DNA of 64,000 nucleotides, from the NCBI GenBank assembly GCA_015075225.1, contig JABTUQ010000001.1, positions 420,420-484,419 on the forward strand, read 5' to 3'. A model generated the notes under the pieces. The model searched no databases, was not told the origin of the DNA, and worked only from the letters and a program-made list of their open reading frames with translations. Shown here piece by piece: positions 8,752-17,481 of this stretch. The stretch is from Burkholderiales bacterium (GTDB taxonomy: Bacteria; Pseudomonadota; Gammaproteobacteria; Burkholderiales; Nitrosomonadaceae). A program made the translations under genes and the position numbers. Every line of letters starts with the position of its first letter. The stretch's first letter is position 1.

Positions 8752-9459
8752 TTACCTACGAAGCTCGTGCCGGGCTGACTGAGCCACCTGTTTCAGTGTT
8801 TTAAGCGCGATCTGTGCATCCGCTCCAAGTCTTAATAACTCACCCAACCTGAGCGAGCGCTTCAGCAGGTGTGCCATCAAGAGAGCAGGCTTGACACGTC
8901 CATCCGGGTGCAAGACATCCATGAGGGCTGCTGGCGGGGAGAACTGTACCGGGTCTGAAATCACGCGAATCACTATAAACGGAATTTTTTTTTCAGCTGC
9001 AACTGCAGCAATTGCGCCGCTTTCCATATCAACCGCGCAGGCACCGCTTCGGGCTGCCAGTGCATATTTCTGATCTGCGGTAGCAACCAGTTCATCACTG
9101 GCAGCCACCGGGCGGCGAATGACATTGAGATGAGTCGGCAAGCTGTGTTCTATCCGTGTCCGCCATGCGCTGTCTGTTGCATAGCTTTGCTTTGTCTGTA
9201 CGGATTCCGGTAGAACCAGATCGCCTGGTTGCAAATTGTCATCCAGCGCCCCCGCTATTCCGAAGCTGATCAATCTTGTTACCTTTTCCTCTGCATGCAA
9301 TCCAGCCGCTGCACGACGTGCCGCAACCGGCCCCATGCCGCATAGCCTGATCACCAGATGATCGTCCACCTGCACGGCCTGATCAAAAGGCAAGTGGCGT
9401 TGTGAAGTAATACAGGCGGCTTCCGATCGCATTGCAATTACAATCCCGGTGCGATTCAT
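8752..9459 (-). CDS. hpnG: Hopanoid-associated phosphorylase / adenosylhopane nucleosidase HpnG
   Basis: A 235-residue member of the nucleoside phosphorylase (MTAN/PNP) fold, with ISFGIAGALDDNLQPGDLV and the purine/ribose-binding DMESGAIAAVA motif. In hopanoid producers HpnG removes adenine from adenosylhopane to give ribosylhopane, the route to extended C35 hopanoids. Its start overlaps the stop of squalene-hopene cyclase (ATGA at 9456-9459), so its assignment to hopanoid rather than methylthioadenosine metabolism rests mainly on context. Cytoplasmic; last gene of the run. Confidence 0.85.
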   Translation of the reverse strand: MNRTGIVIAMRSEAACITSQRHLPFDQAVQVDDHLVIRLCGMGPVAARRAAAGLHAEEKVTRLISFGIAGALDDNLQPGDLVLPESVQTKQSYATDSAWRTRIEHSLPTHLNVIRRPVAASDELVATADQKYALAARSGACAVDMESGAIAAVAAEKKIPFIVIRVISDPVQFSPPAALMDVLHPDGRVKPALLMAHLLKRSLRLGELLRLGADAQIALKTLKQVAQSARHELRR

Positions 9460-11456
9460 GCGGCCGATCCGTTATTCATTGCTCGATACCGGTTCAGCGC
9501 CCATAGCGGGAAATACCGGGAATAGCCATGATATTTAAGGTAGAACACCCGTGGAAAACCTGGAGCGGTAAACCAGGGCTCTTCCCATGATCCGCTGGCC
9601 GTCTGCGTATGGATCAGATAAGCAATACCCTTTTTGACAGCAGCACTATCCGCCATCCCGGCCGCCATCAGACCCAGTACTGCCCAGGCAGTCTGGAAGG
9701 AAGTGCTGGCTTCCAGCTGCCCAGCCAACCCGGGATTCAGGTAGGAATCATTGGTTTCTCCCCAGCCACCATCATCGCGCTGTACCGATTCCAGCCATTG
9801 CACCGCGCGTTTTACTGCCGGATGATCATGCTCCACGCCCGCCAGCCTGAATGCTTCCATCACAGACCAGGTGCCGTAAATATAGTTACTGCCCCAGCGT
9901 CCAAACCAGGCGCCGGATGCTTCCTGTTCATTGAACAGGAAATTCAGTCCGCGCCCTACCGCATTTTCGTGTCGCGCCTCGCCACACAATGCCAGCAAAC
10001 CAACACAACGCGCCGTCACATCGCTTGTCGGCGGATCCAGCAGCGCACCATGATCGGCAAAAGGAATTTCATTCAGGTAGTAGTACGCATTGTCTATGTC
10101 AAATGCGGCGAAACCGCCATTACTCGATTGCATACCGGCCAGCCAGTCGGCCGCCCGGGTAATGCTGGTACGGTAGCCTTCCCTGTCTGCCTGATATAAC
10201 GCCCAGGCTACGGCTGCCGTATCATCCAGATCCGGATAATGCGGGTTGGCATATTGAAACGCCCAGCCTCCACCCGGCAAATGGGGCCGGCTATCACGCC
10301 AGTCGCCCGGTTCATCAAGCGCCTGCAGGGGCACCAACCAGTCGAGCGCACGGCGCACTGGTGCACTGTCAGCCTGTTTGTCCTCTTGCATTGCAAGGGA
10401 TGTCAGCACGGTATCCCACACTGGGGACACGCAAGGTTGACACCAGGTTGAGCCATCTTTCTCATTAATCAGCAGTTCCTGCAGGGATTGCCGACATTGC
10501 TGGAGCATGGGCGCATCACGATCGTGCCCCAGTAACGTCAGCGCCTCATAGGCATTGACCATGGCCGGAAAGATCGCTCCCAGACCATCTTTTCCATTAA
10601 GCCGTTCGATAGTCCACTGCTCGGCCTGCTTCAAGGCTTTGCGGCGAACGAACGATGGAATGAGGGGTTCCAATTTTGAAGCCAGTCTTTCCACGTATAA
10701 CAACACATGGTTGAGCAGCGTGCGCACCGGGAAATAGTTTTTTTCCTTTTCTGGATCAACCGTAAACAGTTCCTGCACATGCACGTTACGCGGATTGACT
10801 GCTTTGGCCCTCAGTGTGCACAGAATGGAAAGCGGCACCATTACCGTTCTTGACCAGTACGCCACCTTGCTCAGGTGAAAAGGAAACCAGCGTGGCAACA
10901 GCATGATTTCTACCGGAACAAAAGGCACTCCGCGCCATGGAATCTGGCGATACATGGCCAGCAACAAGCGGGTAAACACATTCGAGCGCGCAGCCCCCCC
11001 CCGTTCCAGTATGGCATTGCGGGCACGGATCATGTGCTCTGCTTCAGGTGAATCACCAGCCAGCTTCAGTGCGTAATAAGCCTTGACACTGCAGCTCATG
11101 TCGAAATCGGCGCCATAGTACAGCGGCCAGCCGCCATGCCCATCGTTGACCTGGCGATTGCGCAGGAAGCTGGCAATCCTACGCTCCAGTTCAGTATCCA
11201 CTTCATCCATGAAATGCATCATCAGGATATATTCGGCCGGGATCGTGCAATCGGCTTCCAGCGGAAAGCACCAATGGCCATCGTCCCGTTGTTGCGCCAG
11301 CAAGCTCGAACGTGCGTGGGTAATGGCCTGATCCAGCGTAACAGCAGCCATTTCATTCTTCCCTTCATCAGACTGAAGGGCTTTGGATACAGATGAATTG
11401 TCCGGCCGTGAAGATTTCGGCAGAAAAAAATCAAGTAATGTCTGTGCAATGGACAT
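9456..11456 (-). CDS. shc: Squalene-hopene cyclase
   Basis: This monotopic membrane enzyme cyclises squalene to hopene and diplopterol, sterol-like lipids of the envelope. The 666-residue length is normal. The acid motif is DLDDTA with aspartates at about residues 409, 411 and 412, and several QW repeats are visible (QRDDGGWGE, QASGAWFGRWGSNYIYG, NGGFAAFD). An N-terminal extension of about 35 residues with a hydrophobic start precedes the first repeat domain. A 130-base spacer with a strong stem-loop separates it from mlaA, while it is coupled to hpnG by ATGA overlap. Confidence 0.97.
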   Translation of the reverse strand: MSIAQTLLDFFLPKSSRPDNSSVSKALQSDEGKNEMAAVTLDQAITHARSSLLAQQRDDGHWCFPLEADCTIPAEYILMMHFMDEVDTELERRIASFLRNRQVNDGHGGWPLYYGADFDMSCSVKAYYALKLAGDSPEAEHMIRARNAILERGGAARSNVFTRLLLAMYRQIPWRGVPFVPVEIMLLPRWFPFHLSKVAYWSRTVMVPLSILCTLRAKAVNPRNVHVQELFTVDPEKEKNYFPVRTLLNHVLLYVERLASKLEPLIPSFVRRKALKQAEQWTIERLNGKDGLGAIFPAMVNAYEALTLLGHDRDAPMLQQCRQSLQELLINEKDGSTWCQPCVSPVWDTVLTSLAMQEDKQADSAPVRRALDWLVPLQALDEPGDWRDSRPHLPGGGWAFQYANPHYPDLDDTAAVAWALYQADREGYRTSITRAADWLAGMQSSNGGFAAFDIDNAYYYLNEIPFADHGALLDPPTSDVTARCVGLLALCGEARHENAVGRGLNFLFNEQEASGAWFGRWGSNYIYGTWSVMEAFRLAGVEHDHPAVKRAVQWLESVQRDDGGWGETNDSYLNPGLAGQLEASTSFQTAWAVLGLMAAGMADSAAVKKGIAYLIHTQTASGSWEEPWFTAPGFPRVFYLKYHGYSRYFPLWALNRYRAMNNGSAA

Positions 11457-11503
11457 GAAGTAAGAAACCTTTATTTGATAAAACCAGGATGATATAAATG
11501 ACA

Positions 11504-11532
11504 GGGCCGTTTGCCCTTGCCGGGAACGGCCC
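11504..11532 (-). other. Stem-loop in the squalene-hopene cyclase leader
   Basis: GGGCCGTT at 11504-11511 pairs perfectly with AACGGCCC at 11525-11532 over a 13-base loop. It lies about 50 bases upstream of the shc start, between mlaA and shc. It is not followed by a T-run on either strand, so it is a poor intrinsic terminator. It could be an RNA-processing or attenuation element. Confidence 0.5.
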
Positions 11533-11586
11533 GATCATCTACGAAGTTGTATTATTTGAACAAATTATAAGCCAGATTGAGGATAC

Positions 11587-12438
11587 TCAGGGAGTGGTGT
11601 CATTTTCTCCTGGCTCAGTCATCTGCCCGGGATCATCCACTAACAGATCATCATCATAATGACTGACAGGAAGATTGCCATCGTGGATTTCATATTCGCG
11701 TTGCTGCATGTAGCCTTCGCGCACAAACAGATAGGGATCCAAAGCCGATTCGTCACGAATTTTCATCGGCCCCGATAAACTGGCTCTTTTGTCGATAATG
11801 CGCAAAATGGCCAGGGGAATGATCACCGGCCCGCCCAATGCATAGGCCAGATAGAATAATCCGTCCGTGAACACGCTGGCCGGCATATCCACCACATCGC
11901 GCGTGTTGCTCGGGCCATAAAGCGGTATAAACAGGTATGAACCACTATCCAAACCCCACACTGCCAGCGTTTGCCCAAAATCCTCGTTATGCTTTGGAAA
12001 TCCCATGTGTCCTGCCATATCAGACAGCCCGCCCACACCAATTGTGGAATTAATCACAAATCGCATCGTGTCTGAAAATCCCTGGCGAAATTTTCCCTGT
12101 AAAAAACTGTTCAGCGCCACACCTGGATAGGAAAGGTTGTGATAAAAATTACTGATTGGGCGTTGTGCGGCCTCTGGCACATATTTGATATATGCATCTG
12201 CAATCGGCTCAAACAAACGGCGGTCAATCTCATCAGTAAAACGATAGGATTTGCGATTCAGAGGCTGATATGGATCATGCACTCCTTCCTGGTGCTCTGC
12301 TTTGGGCACAGTGCCGCACCCGGTACAAACCAGTAGCAGACACAGGAAAAAACCGCGCAAATAACAAGAAGCAGTAGCTGAAGTTGATTGAATCCAGCCA
12401 TGAATCAGGCCAGTATTATTTTTTTTCTGAAAATTCAA
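11587..12438 (-). CDS. mlaA: MlaA/VacJ family outer-membrane lipoprotein
   Basis: MlaA proteins sit in the outer membrane and extract misplaced phospholipids from its outer leaflet. The core from DPYQPLNRKSYRFTDEIDR to the GLSDMAGHMGFPKHNEDFGQTL and SYLFIPLYGPSNTRD motifs is diagnostic. A hydrophobic stretch ends in VCTGC, giving a lipoprotein Cys. The annotated start is TTG at 12436-12438, overlapping the hpnA stop; a later TTG nearer the signal core would give a more typical short lipoprotein signal. The acidic C-terminal tail (DDDLLVDDPG) is unremarkable. Its place inside a hopanoid run links hopanoids to outer-membrane lipid asymmetry. Confidence 0.9.
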   Translation of the reverse strand: MNFQKKNNTGLIHGWIQSTSATASCYLRGFFLCLLLVCTGCGTVPKAEHQEGVHDPYQPLNRKSYRFTDEIDRRLFEPIADAYIKYVPEAAQRPISNFYHNLSYPGVALNSFLQGKFRQGFSDTMRFVINSTIGVGGLSDMAGHMGFPKHNEDFGQTLAVWGLDSGSYLFIPLYGPSNTRDVVDMPASVFTDGLFYLAYALGGPVIIPLAILRIIDKRASLSGPMKIRDESALDPYLFVREGYMQQREYEIHDGNLPVSHYDDDLLVDDPGQMTEPGENDTTP

Positions 12439-13490
12439 AATGTTTTCCTGATTAAAGAAACAGGCAGGTTGATTTGTCTTGTCTCAGCCAGCCACACAAT
12501 TTCATCAACCAGTGCCTGGCGGATGGATGATTGCCGAAAACCCAGTTCATGTACGGCCTTGTCACTATTGAAGCAGTTGCCCCGCCCGGCCAGGCGCACC
12601 CCTGTCAGCGGCGCTACCGGAGCCTTGTGCGTCACATAATCGGCGATGAATTCCTGTAACACCCCTACCATTAACGCAAGCCAGTAAGGCACTTTATTTT
12701 TGGGCATGGCTAGGCCGGTAATGCCCTCAAGCATGCACAGCAACTGACTCAACTTCAGGTTTTCATGGCCAAGAAGATAGCGTTCTCCGGAACGCCCTCG
12801 CTGTGCAGCCAGAATATGCCCTTCAGCTACATCCCGAACATCCACCAGATTGAGGCAGCAATCAAGATATGCGGAAATTTTCTGGTTCAGGAAATTTACA
12901 ATCATGCGCGTGGGAGGGGTCATATGCCAATCTCCCGGACCTACAGGTAATGCTGGCGAGACTACCACCACCGACAAGCCGTTGCTGGCTGCCTCCAGAG
13001 CTGCCTGCTCAGCCAGCAGCTTGGCTTCACAATATGGCCCTAACGTTTTGTTTTTACGGGGCCATAACGGCGTTGTACTATCCAGTTTATCCGGATCGTT
13101 CTGCCCCATCAGTATGGATTCCGTGGAAGTATGCACGACCACTTCCACATTGGCGCGCATGGCTTCGTGCAGCACGGTACAGGTGCTTTCGTAATTGATC
13201 TTTCGGAATACATGCTTATCGCGCGCCCACAAACCTGTGTTAGCAGCAAGATGATAGACTCTCTGAACGCCAATCATAGCCTTGCGCACCGCCGATTCAT
13301 CAGCAACCGAGCCACGAATCGCTTCAGCACCATCCAGCACGGGCACCCCTTCCAGTTCAAGGACCCTTACTCTTTCCCCCTGCTCCAGCAACAATCGCAC
13401 AAGATGGGTGCCAATAAACCCGCCACCACCAGTTACCAGGGAGCAACCACGGTCTGCCAAAACTGATTCAGCTAAGCAAACCCTCGTCAC
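12435..13490 (-). CDS. hpnA: Hopanoid-associated sugar epimerase HpnA
   Basis: A 351-residue extended short-chain dehydrogenase. The NAD-binding GGGGFIGTH motif lies at about residues 20-28, and the catalytic YxxxK appears as YCEAK. HpnA-type epimerases occur in hopanoid clusters, where they are thought to act on the sugar part of the C35 side chain; the exact reaction is not firmly established. The start is GTG at 13488-13490. It overlaps mlaA by four bases. The neighbours shc and hpnG support the hopanoid assignment over a general sugar epimerase. Confidence 0.85.
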   Translation of the reverse strand: MTRVCLAESVLADRGCSLVTGGGGFIGTHLVRLLLEQGERVRVLELEGVPVLDGAEAIRGSVADESAVRKAMIGVQRVYHLAANTGLWARDKHVFRKINYESTCTVLHEAMRANVEVVVHTSTESILMGQNDPDKLDSTTPLWPRKNKTLGPYCEAKLLAEQAALEAASNGLSVVVVSPALPVGPGDWHMTPPTRMIVNFLNQKISAYLDCCLNLVDVRDVAEGHILAAQRGRSGERYLLGHENLKLSQLLCMLEGITGLAMPKNKVPYWLALMVGVLQEFIADYVTHKAPVAPLTGVRLAGRGNCFNSDKAVHELGFRQSSIRQALVDEIVWLAETRQINLPVSLIRKTF

Positions 13491-13532
13491 AATTCCTGCT
13501 CATCATTACCTGAATAACAAAACTGGATTCAA

Positions 13533-14141
13533 TCAGATACGTCGCTCGCCGTGTATCACTTCCACCAGTTTGAGCGCCTGCAATTCCATTTCCAGCACCA
13601 ATTCATCAACTTTGGCACGGAAATGCCGGTAAAAAATGATGCTGGGGATCGCTACCAGAATTCCGAATGCCGAGTTATACAAGGCAACCGAAATACCGTG
13701 AGCGAGCTGGATTGGATTACCACCTGCCGGAGTGCCGGAACCAAAAATTTCGATCATCCCGATCAGGGTACCGAATAATCCCATCAACGGGCTGAGTGAA
13801 GCAATCGTCCCTAACGTGGTAAGGTAACGCTCCAGCTCGTGCGCTGCTACCCGGCCAGCTTCTTCGATCGATTCCTTCATTACTTCACGCGGGCTGTCAA
13901 TATTTCTCAACCCCGCCACCAGGATCTGCCCCAGCAGAGAGTGCTCCTGCAAGCGGCTGAGTGTATCGGCATGCACTCCAGAGCGGCGGTATTCCTGCAG
14001 CACTCTAGGCAACAAATCCCTTGGGGAAACCTTTGACCGGCGCAAACTCCACAGACGTTCACCGATGATACCCACTGCCAGGACAGAAGCCAGTATGATC
14101 GGCCAGATCGGCCATCCTGCTGCCTGAATAATTGAAAACAC
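13533..14141 (-). CDS. exbB: ExbB/TolQ/MotA family proton-channel subunit
   Basis: A 202-residue protein with three membrane segments: N-terminal (IWPIILASVLAVGIIG), a second in TLGTIASLSPLMGLFGTLIGMIEIF, and a third in YNSAFGILVAIPSIIFY. These match ExbB/TolQ stators, which use the proton gradient to drive TonB- or Tol-type work across the envelope. No exbD lies next to it. The only ExbD/TolR gene in the window is at 40324-40758, also unpaired. It heads the minus-strand run into the hopanoid genes, 42 bases upstream of hpnA. Confidence 0.9.
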   Translation of the reverse strand: MFSIIQAAGWPIWPIILASVLAVGIIGERLWSLRRSKVSPRDLLPRVLQEYRRSGVHADTLSRLQEHSLLGQILVAGLRNIDSPREVMKESIEEAGRVAAHELERYLTTLGTIASLSPLMGLFGTLIGMIEIFGSGTPAGGNPIQLAHGISVALYNSAFGILVAIPSIIFYRHFRAKVDELVLEMELQALKLVEVIHGERRI

Positions 14142-14169
14142 GAATTAATCCCCCTGATTGTAGTGAAGA

Positions 14170-14191
14170 CATGACATTATATTTTGTCATG
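14170..14191. promoter_or_regulatory. Inverted repeat upstream of exbB, operator-like
   Basis: CATGACA at 14170-14176 and TGTCATG at 14185-14191 form a perfect 7-bp inverted repeat with an 8-base AT spacer. It sits 29-50 bases upstream of the exbB start, where a minus-strand promoter and operator would be expected. No regulator can be named. Confidence 0.35.
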
Positions 14192-14232
14192 ACCGGAGAA
14201 CTTTACTCAACTTACAAATTTTTTCCAGAAAG

Positions 14233-14267
14233 TTATACACAATTCCTGTGGATAACTATGTGTATAA
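14233..14267. promoter_or_regulatory. Cluster of three perfect DnaA-box matches
   Basis: TTATACACA at 14233-14241 (plus), TTATCCACA read on the minus strand at 14247-14255, and TTATACACA on the minus strand at 14259-14267 all fit the TTATNCACA consensus. All three fall within 35 bases. An AT-rich stretch (about 14320-14395) follows before xseA. The 304-base gap between exbB and xseA holds no gene. A TTGACA at 14329-14334 and a TATACT at 14358-14363 are seen, but their 23-base spacing is poor for one promoter. Confidence 0.6.
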
Positions 14268-14445
14268 ATCATGAATAAACAGGGTAAGTATCACTGCAGA
14301 CATGGTGTTTTCTAGTCTGCCTGTTTTTTTGACACAAATAAAAATTCAAATAAAACATATACTTAATTTAAAGTATTGTTATTCATGCACCTTTCCAATC
14401 GCATCAAAATAACCAAATGTCATTTGTGGATGATTATAAGACAGC

Positions 14446-15792
14446 ATGATCAGTGATACCCTTTTTACTGAACCAGGAAAAATACTGTGGCGAGTCAGTG
14501 AATTAAACCGTAATGCTCGTGTATTACTTGAACAAACTTTTCCACTGTTATGGGTAAGCGGTGAAATTTCCAACCTGAAATGCTACCCGTCCGGACACTG
14601 GTATTTTTCTCTCAAGGATGACAGCGCCCAGGTACGCTGCGTTATGTTCCGCCATAAAAACATGTATCTGGACTGGATACCGCAAGATGGCATGCAGGTC
14701 GAGGCACAGGTATTGGTAACGCTATATGAAGCGCGCGGAGAATTTCAGCTGACAGTGGAGCAGCTCCGCCGCACCGGACTGGGCGCACTATTCGAAGCAT
14801 TTGAACGACTGAAATCCAGGCTCCAGCAGGAAGGATTATTTCATCCTGAACGCAGGCGACCCCTTCCCCATTTTCCGCGACAGATCGGCATCATCACCTC
14901 CCCTCATACCGCAGCCTTGCGTGATGTACTCATAACCTTGCAACGACGCATTCCTTCCATTCCCGTTGTGATCTACCCCGCACCGGTGCAGGGTGAGGGT
15001 TCGGCTGCCGCCATAGCTGCTGCATTGCGCGCAGCGGCGGCACGCTCTGAATGTGACGTATTGATCCTGTGCCGGGGAGGTGGGTCGATCGAAGATTTAT
15101 GGGCATTTAACGAGGAAATCGTGGCAAGGGCAATCGCAGCTTGTCCAATCCCGATCGTAACCGGCATTGGCCATGAAACCGATTTCACTATCGCCGATTT
15201 TGTTGCCGATATGCGCGCCCCTACTCCCACTGGCGCAGCTCAACTTGTTTCACCCGATAGAGAAGAAATGCGTCATCGCCTGCGATCCTGGCGTCACCGT
15301 TTGCAACAGACAATGGCGCGCCATATCGAACGCCGCATGCAAACGACCGATCTGCTTGCCCATCGTCTGATTCATCCGGGAGAGCGCATCCATCATCAAC
15401 GGATGCAACTGGCGCAATTGCGTGATCGCCTGCAGCATGCCTGTCACCGGCAGCTGGAAATGCATCAATGGCGCATCGGCGAAACCCGGCGGCGACTTCA
15501 GTCAGCACAACCCGGTATTCATGCCAGCATCAGACATCAGCAGGAACTGGCTGCGCGCTTGCAGCGTGCGATGACTTCCCGGCTGGAAAACATGCAATCC
15601 AGATTGCTTCAGCAACAGCAACATTTGCACCATCTCGACCCGAAAGCGGTGCTGGCACGTGGTTACAGTATCGCCTATACTGCGGGAGGTGATATTCTCC
15701 AAGACAGTCAGCAAGTCCAGACTGGCGACAAAGTACAACTCATCCTGGCCAAAGGATGGGCGGATGCAAAGATCACCGGAACAGGCAAATAA
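14446..15792 (+). CDS. xseA: Exodeoxyribonuclease VII large subunit
   Basis: XseA with XseB degrades single-stranded DNA in both directions and takes part in repair. The 448-residue length matches the family. An N-terminal OB fold contains [18 protein letters not shown], followed by the catalytic domain with [32 protein letters not shown] and [22 protein letters not shown] motifs (each partly quoted), then a long helical, His/Gln/Arg-rich C-terminal coiled region and LARGYSI. The ATG at 14446 is the only good start. xseB is not in the window. Confidence 0.97.
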   Translation: MISDTLFTEPGKILWRVSELNRNARVLLEQTFPLLWVSGEISNLKCYPSGHWYFSLKDDSAQVRCVMFRHKNMYLDWIPQDGMQVEAQVLVTLYEARGEFQLTVEQLRRTGLGALFEAFERLKSRLQQEGLFHPERRRPLPHFPRQIGIITSPHTAALRDVLITLQRRIPSIPVVIYPAPVQGEGSAAAIAAALRAAAARSECDVLILCRGGGSIEDLWAFNEEIVARAIAACPIPIVTGIGHETDFTIADFVADMRAPTPTGAAQLVSPDREEMRHRLRSWRHRLQQTMARHIERRMQTTDLLAHRLIHPGERIHHQRMQLAQLRDRLQHACHRQLEMHQWRIGETRRRLQSAQPGIHASIRHQQELAARLQRAMTSRLENMQSRLLQQQQHLHHLDPKAVLARGYSIAYTAGGDILQDSQQVQTGDKVQLILAKGWADAKITGTGK

Positions 15793-15794
15793 AT

Positions 15795-15830
15795 CCGGGC
15801 TGGCCCGGTTTCTTCACTTTTTTCACCCCT
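15795..15830 (+). terminator. Possible intrinsic terminator after xseA
   Basis: CCGGGC and GCCCGG lie back to back two bases downstream of the xseA stop, with T-rich sequence after (TTTCTTCACTTTTTT). The very short loop weakens the call. Confidence 0.4.
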
Positions 15831-15862
15831 GACATTCACTTTAAGCAGGAGTTCAATCAACA

Positions 15863-16243
15863 TTGTCCAGAATCTTTCTTGCATTGGGCGCAGTTAATGC
15901 GTTTTTGTGTGTTGCCCTGGGCGCCCTGGGGTCACACGGCCTGAAATCCGTACTGACAGCCAATATGCTGGCTAATTTCCAAATTGGTGTGCAATATCAT
16001 TTTTACCACGCGATTGGAATGAGGTTGGTTGGGCTGACTATGGAACGGCTGCCGCAAGTACGCGCATTGAAATTTTCCGGAATGCTGATGATGGCCGGAA
16101 TCGTGCTGTTTTCCGGCACGCTGTATATCGTTAGCCTGACCGGATGGCGCGGGATGGGAATAGTCGCACCGCTAGGCGGATCATCATTCATGGTCGGCTG
16201 GCTGCTGCTTGCCTATGCGGTCTGGAAAAATAAATCCGCATGA
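15863..16243 (+). CDS. DUF423 family small membrane protein
   Basis: A 126-residue protein with four predicted membrane segments and the DUF423 start pattern (LALGAVNAFLCVALGALGSHGL), a conserved QYHFYHAIGM segment, and LFSGTLYIVSLTG near the third helix. The family (E. coli YgdD) has no known function. The likely start is TTG at 15863, supported by family alignment and by the absence of an ATG in the right place. It lies between xseA and the rRNA methyltransferase gene on the same strand. Confidence 0.85.
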   Translation: MSRIFLALGAVNAFLCVALGALGSHGLKSVLTANMLANFQIGVQYHFYHAIGMRLVGLTMERLPQVRALKFSGMLMMAGIVLFSGTLYIVSLTGWRGMGIVAPLGGSSFMVGWLLLAYAVWKNKSA

Positions 16244-16286
16244 AACACATGATTCTCATGATTGCGGCTGATTCCCTCACGGCAAA

Positions 16287-17477
16287 ATGACAGAGCATTT
16301 CTTCGCTCCCTGTCCACGCGGACTGGAATCCGTTCTCGCGGCAGAGCTTGAACAACTGGATGCAGCATCCATCCAGCCTTCTCCTGGCGGAGTGGCATTT
16401 CAGGGTGACTGGCGAACCTGTTATCGCGCCAATCTCGAAAGCCGTATCGCCAGCCGCGTGCTATGGCAAATCACCCGGCACTCGTATCGCAGTGAAGCCG
16501 ATATTTATGACCTCACCCATGCCCTTCCCTGGCAAGACTGGTTCGAACCGGGGCTATCCATCAAGGTCAATCTGGCCGCAATCAAATGTCCGCTGCGCAG
16601 CCTTGATTTTGTGACACTCCGCATCAAGGATGCGGTATGCGACAAATTCCGGGCAACCCGGGGCAAACGGCCTGATATTGATACCGCTTCGCCGGATATG
16701 CGCATCCATGGATTTTTTGATGCACAAAAATTCACTCTCTATCTGGATACTTCAGGAGAAGCCCTATTCAAACGCGGTTTGCGCCAAACCCAGGGTGAAG
16801 CACCGCTGCGCGAGAATCTGGCAGCCGGCATCCTCGCACTGGCTGGCTGGCACCCCGGCACCCCTTTGCTCGATCCAATGTGCGGTAGCGGAACATTACT
16901 GCTGGAAGCAGCGCAAATCGCCTGTCGCATTGCCCCTGGTTCCGGACGGCAGTTTGCCTTCGAGAAACTGAAACTATTTGACGCCGGTAACTGGAAGAAA
17001 CTCAAGCAAACAGCAACCAGTCGCCAGCTCGAACGGACGTTCCAATCCATCTACGGCAGCGATTTGTATGGCAGCGCACTGGCCCATGCGCGCCATAATC
17101 TCACAGCCGCAGGGCTGGCCGAGTGTGTCACGCTGAAACAGGCCAATGTGCTGGAAATCTCGCCACCAGCGGAAACCGGCATTCTGGTCAGCAATCCGCC
17201 GTATGGTATGCGTATTGGTGATCAGCAGGAGCTGGCCGTGTTCTATCCTCAATTGGGGAACGTGCTGAAACAACGGTTCAGCGGCTGGCGGGCTTTTTTG
17301 CTGACAGCCGATCCCATGCTGCCCAAAACCATCCGGCTTACCCCATCGCGCCGGATTCCATTATTCAATGGTGCTCTGGAATGCCGCCTGCTTGAATACA
17401 GACTGGTTGCAGGCAGCATGCGCAAGACAAAATCACCGGATACACCAGAACAAACTGCCGCCACCAATGAACCATAG
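16287..17477 (+). CDS. THUMP-domain class I rRNA methyltransferase (RlmL-like)
   Basis: A 396-residue protein. The N-terminal third has the THUMP/RNA-binding layout (FFAPCPRGLESVLAAELEQL). The rest is a Rossmann methyltransferase with the SAM motif LLDPMCGSGTLLLEAA and catalytic NPPYGMRIG typical of N2-guanine RNA methylation. It corresponds to the N-terminal half of E. coli RlmKL, which makes m2G2445 in 23S rRNA, or to the shorter YpsC group. Which guanine is modified cannot be told. Its end overlaps a possible first ATG of dsbB. Confidence 0.88.
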   Translation: MTEHFFAPCPRGLESVLAAELEQLDAASIQPSPGGVAFQGDWRTCYRANLESRIASRVLWQITRHSYRSEADIYDLTHALPWQDWFEPGLSIKVNLAAIKCPLRSLDFVTLRIKDAVCDKFRATRGKRPDIDTASPDMRIHGFFDAQKFTLYLDTSGEALFKRGLRQTQGEAPLRENLAAGILALAGWHPGTPLLDPMCGSGTLLLEAAQIACRIAPGSGRQFAFEKLKLFDAGNWKKLKQTATSRQLERTFQSIYGSDLYGSALAHARHNLTAAGLAECVTLKQANVLEISPPAETGILVSNPPYGMRIGDQQELAVFYPQLGNVLKQRFSGWRAFLLTADPMLPKTIRLTPSRRIPLFNGALECRLLEYRLVAGSMRKTKSPDTPEQTAATNEP

Positions 17478-17481
17478 AACC

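Noticed and set aside
14233-14395. Calling the DnaA-box cluster the chromosomal origin
   Set aside because: No dnaA, dnaN, gyrB, gidA or parAB neighbours and only three boxes; kept only as a regulatory or titration site.
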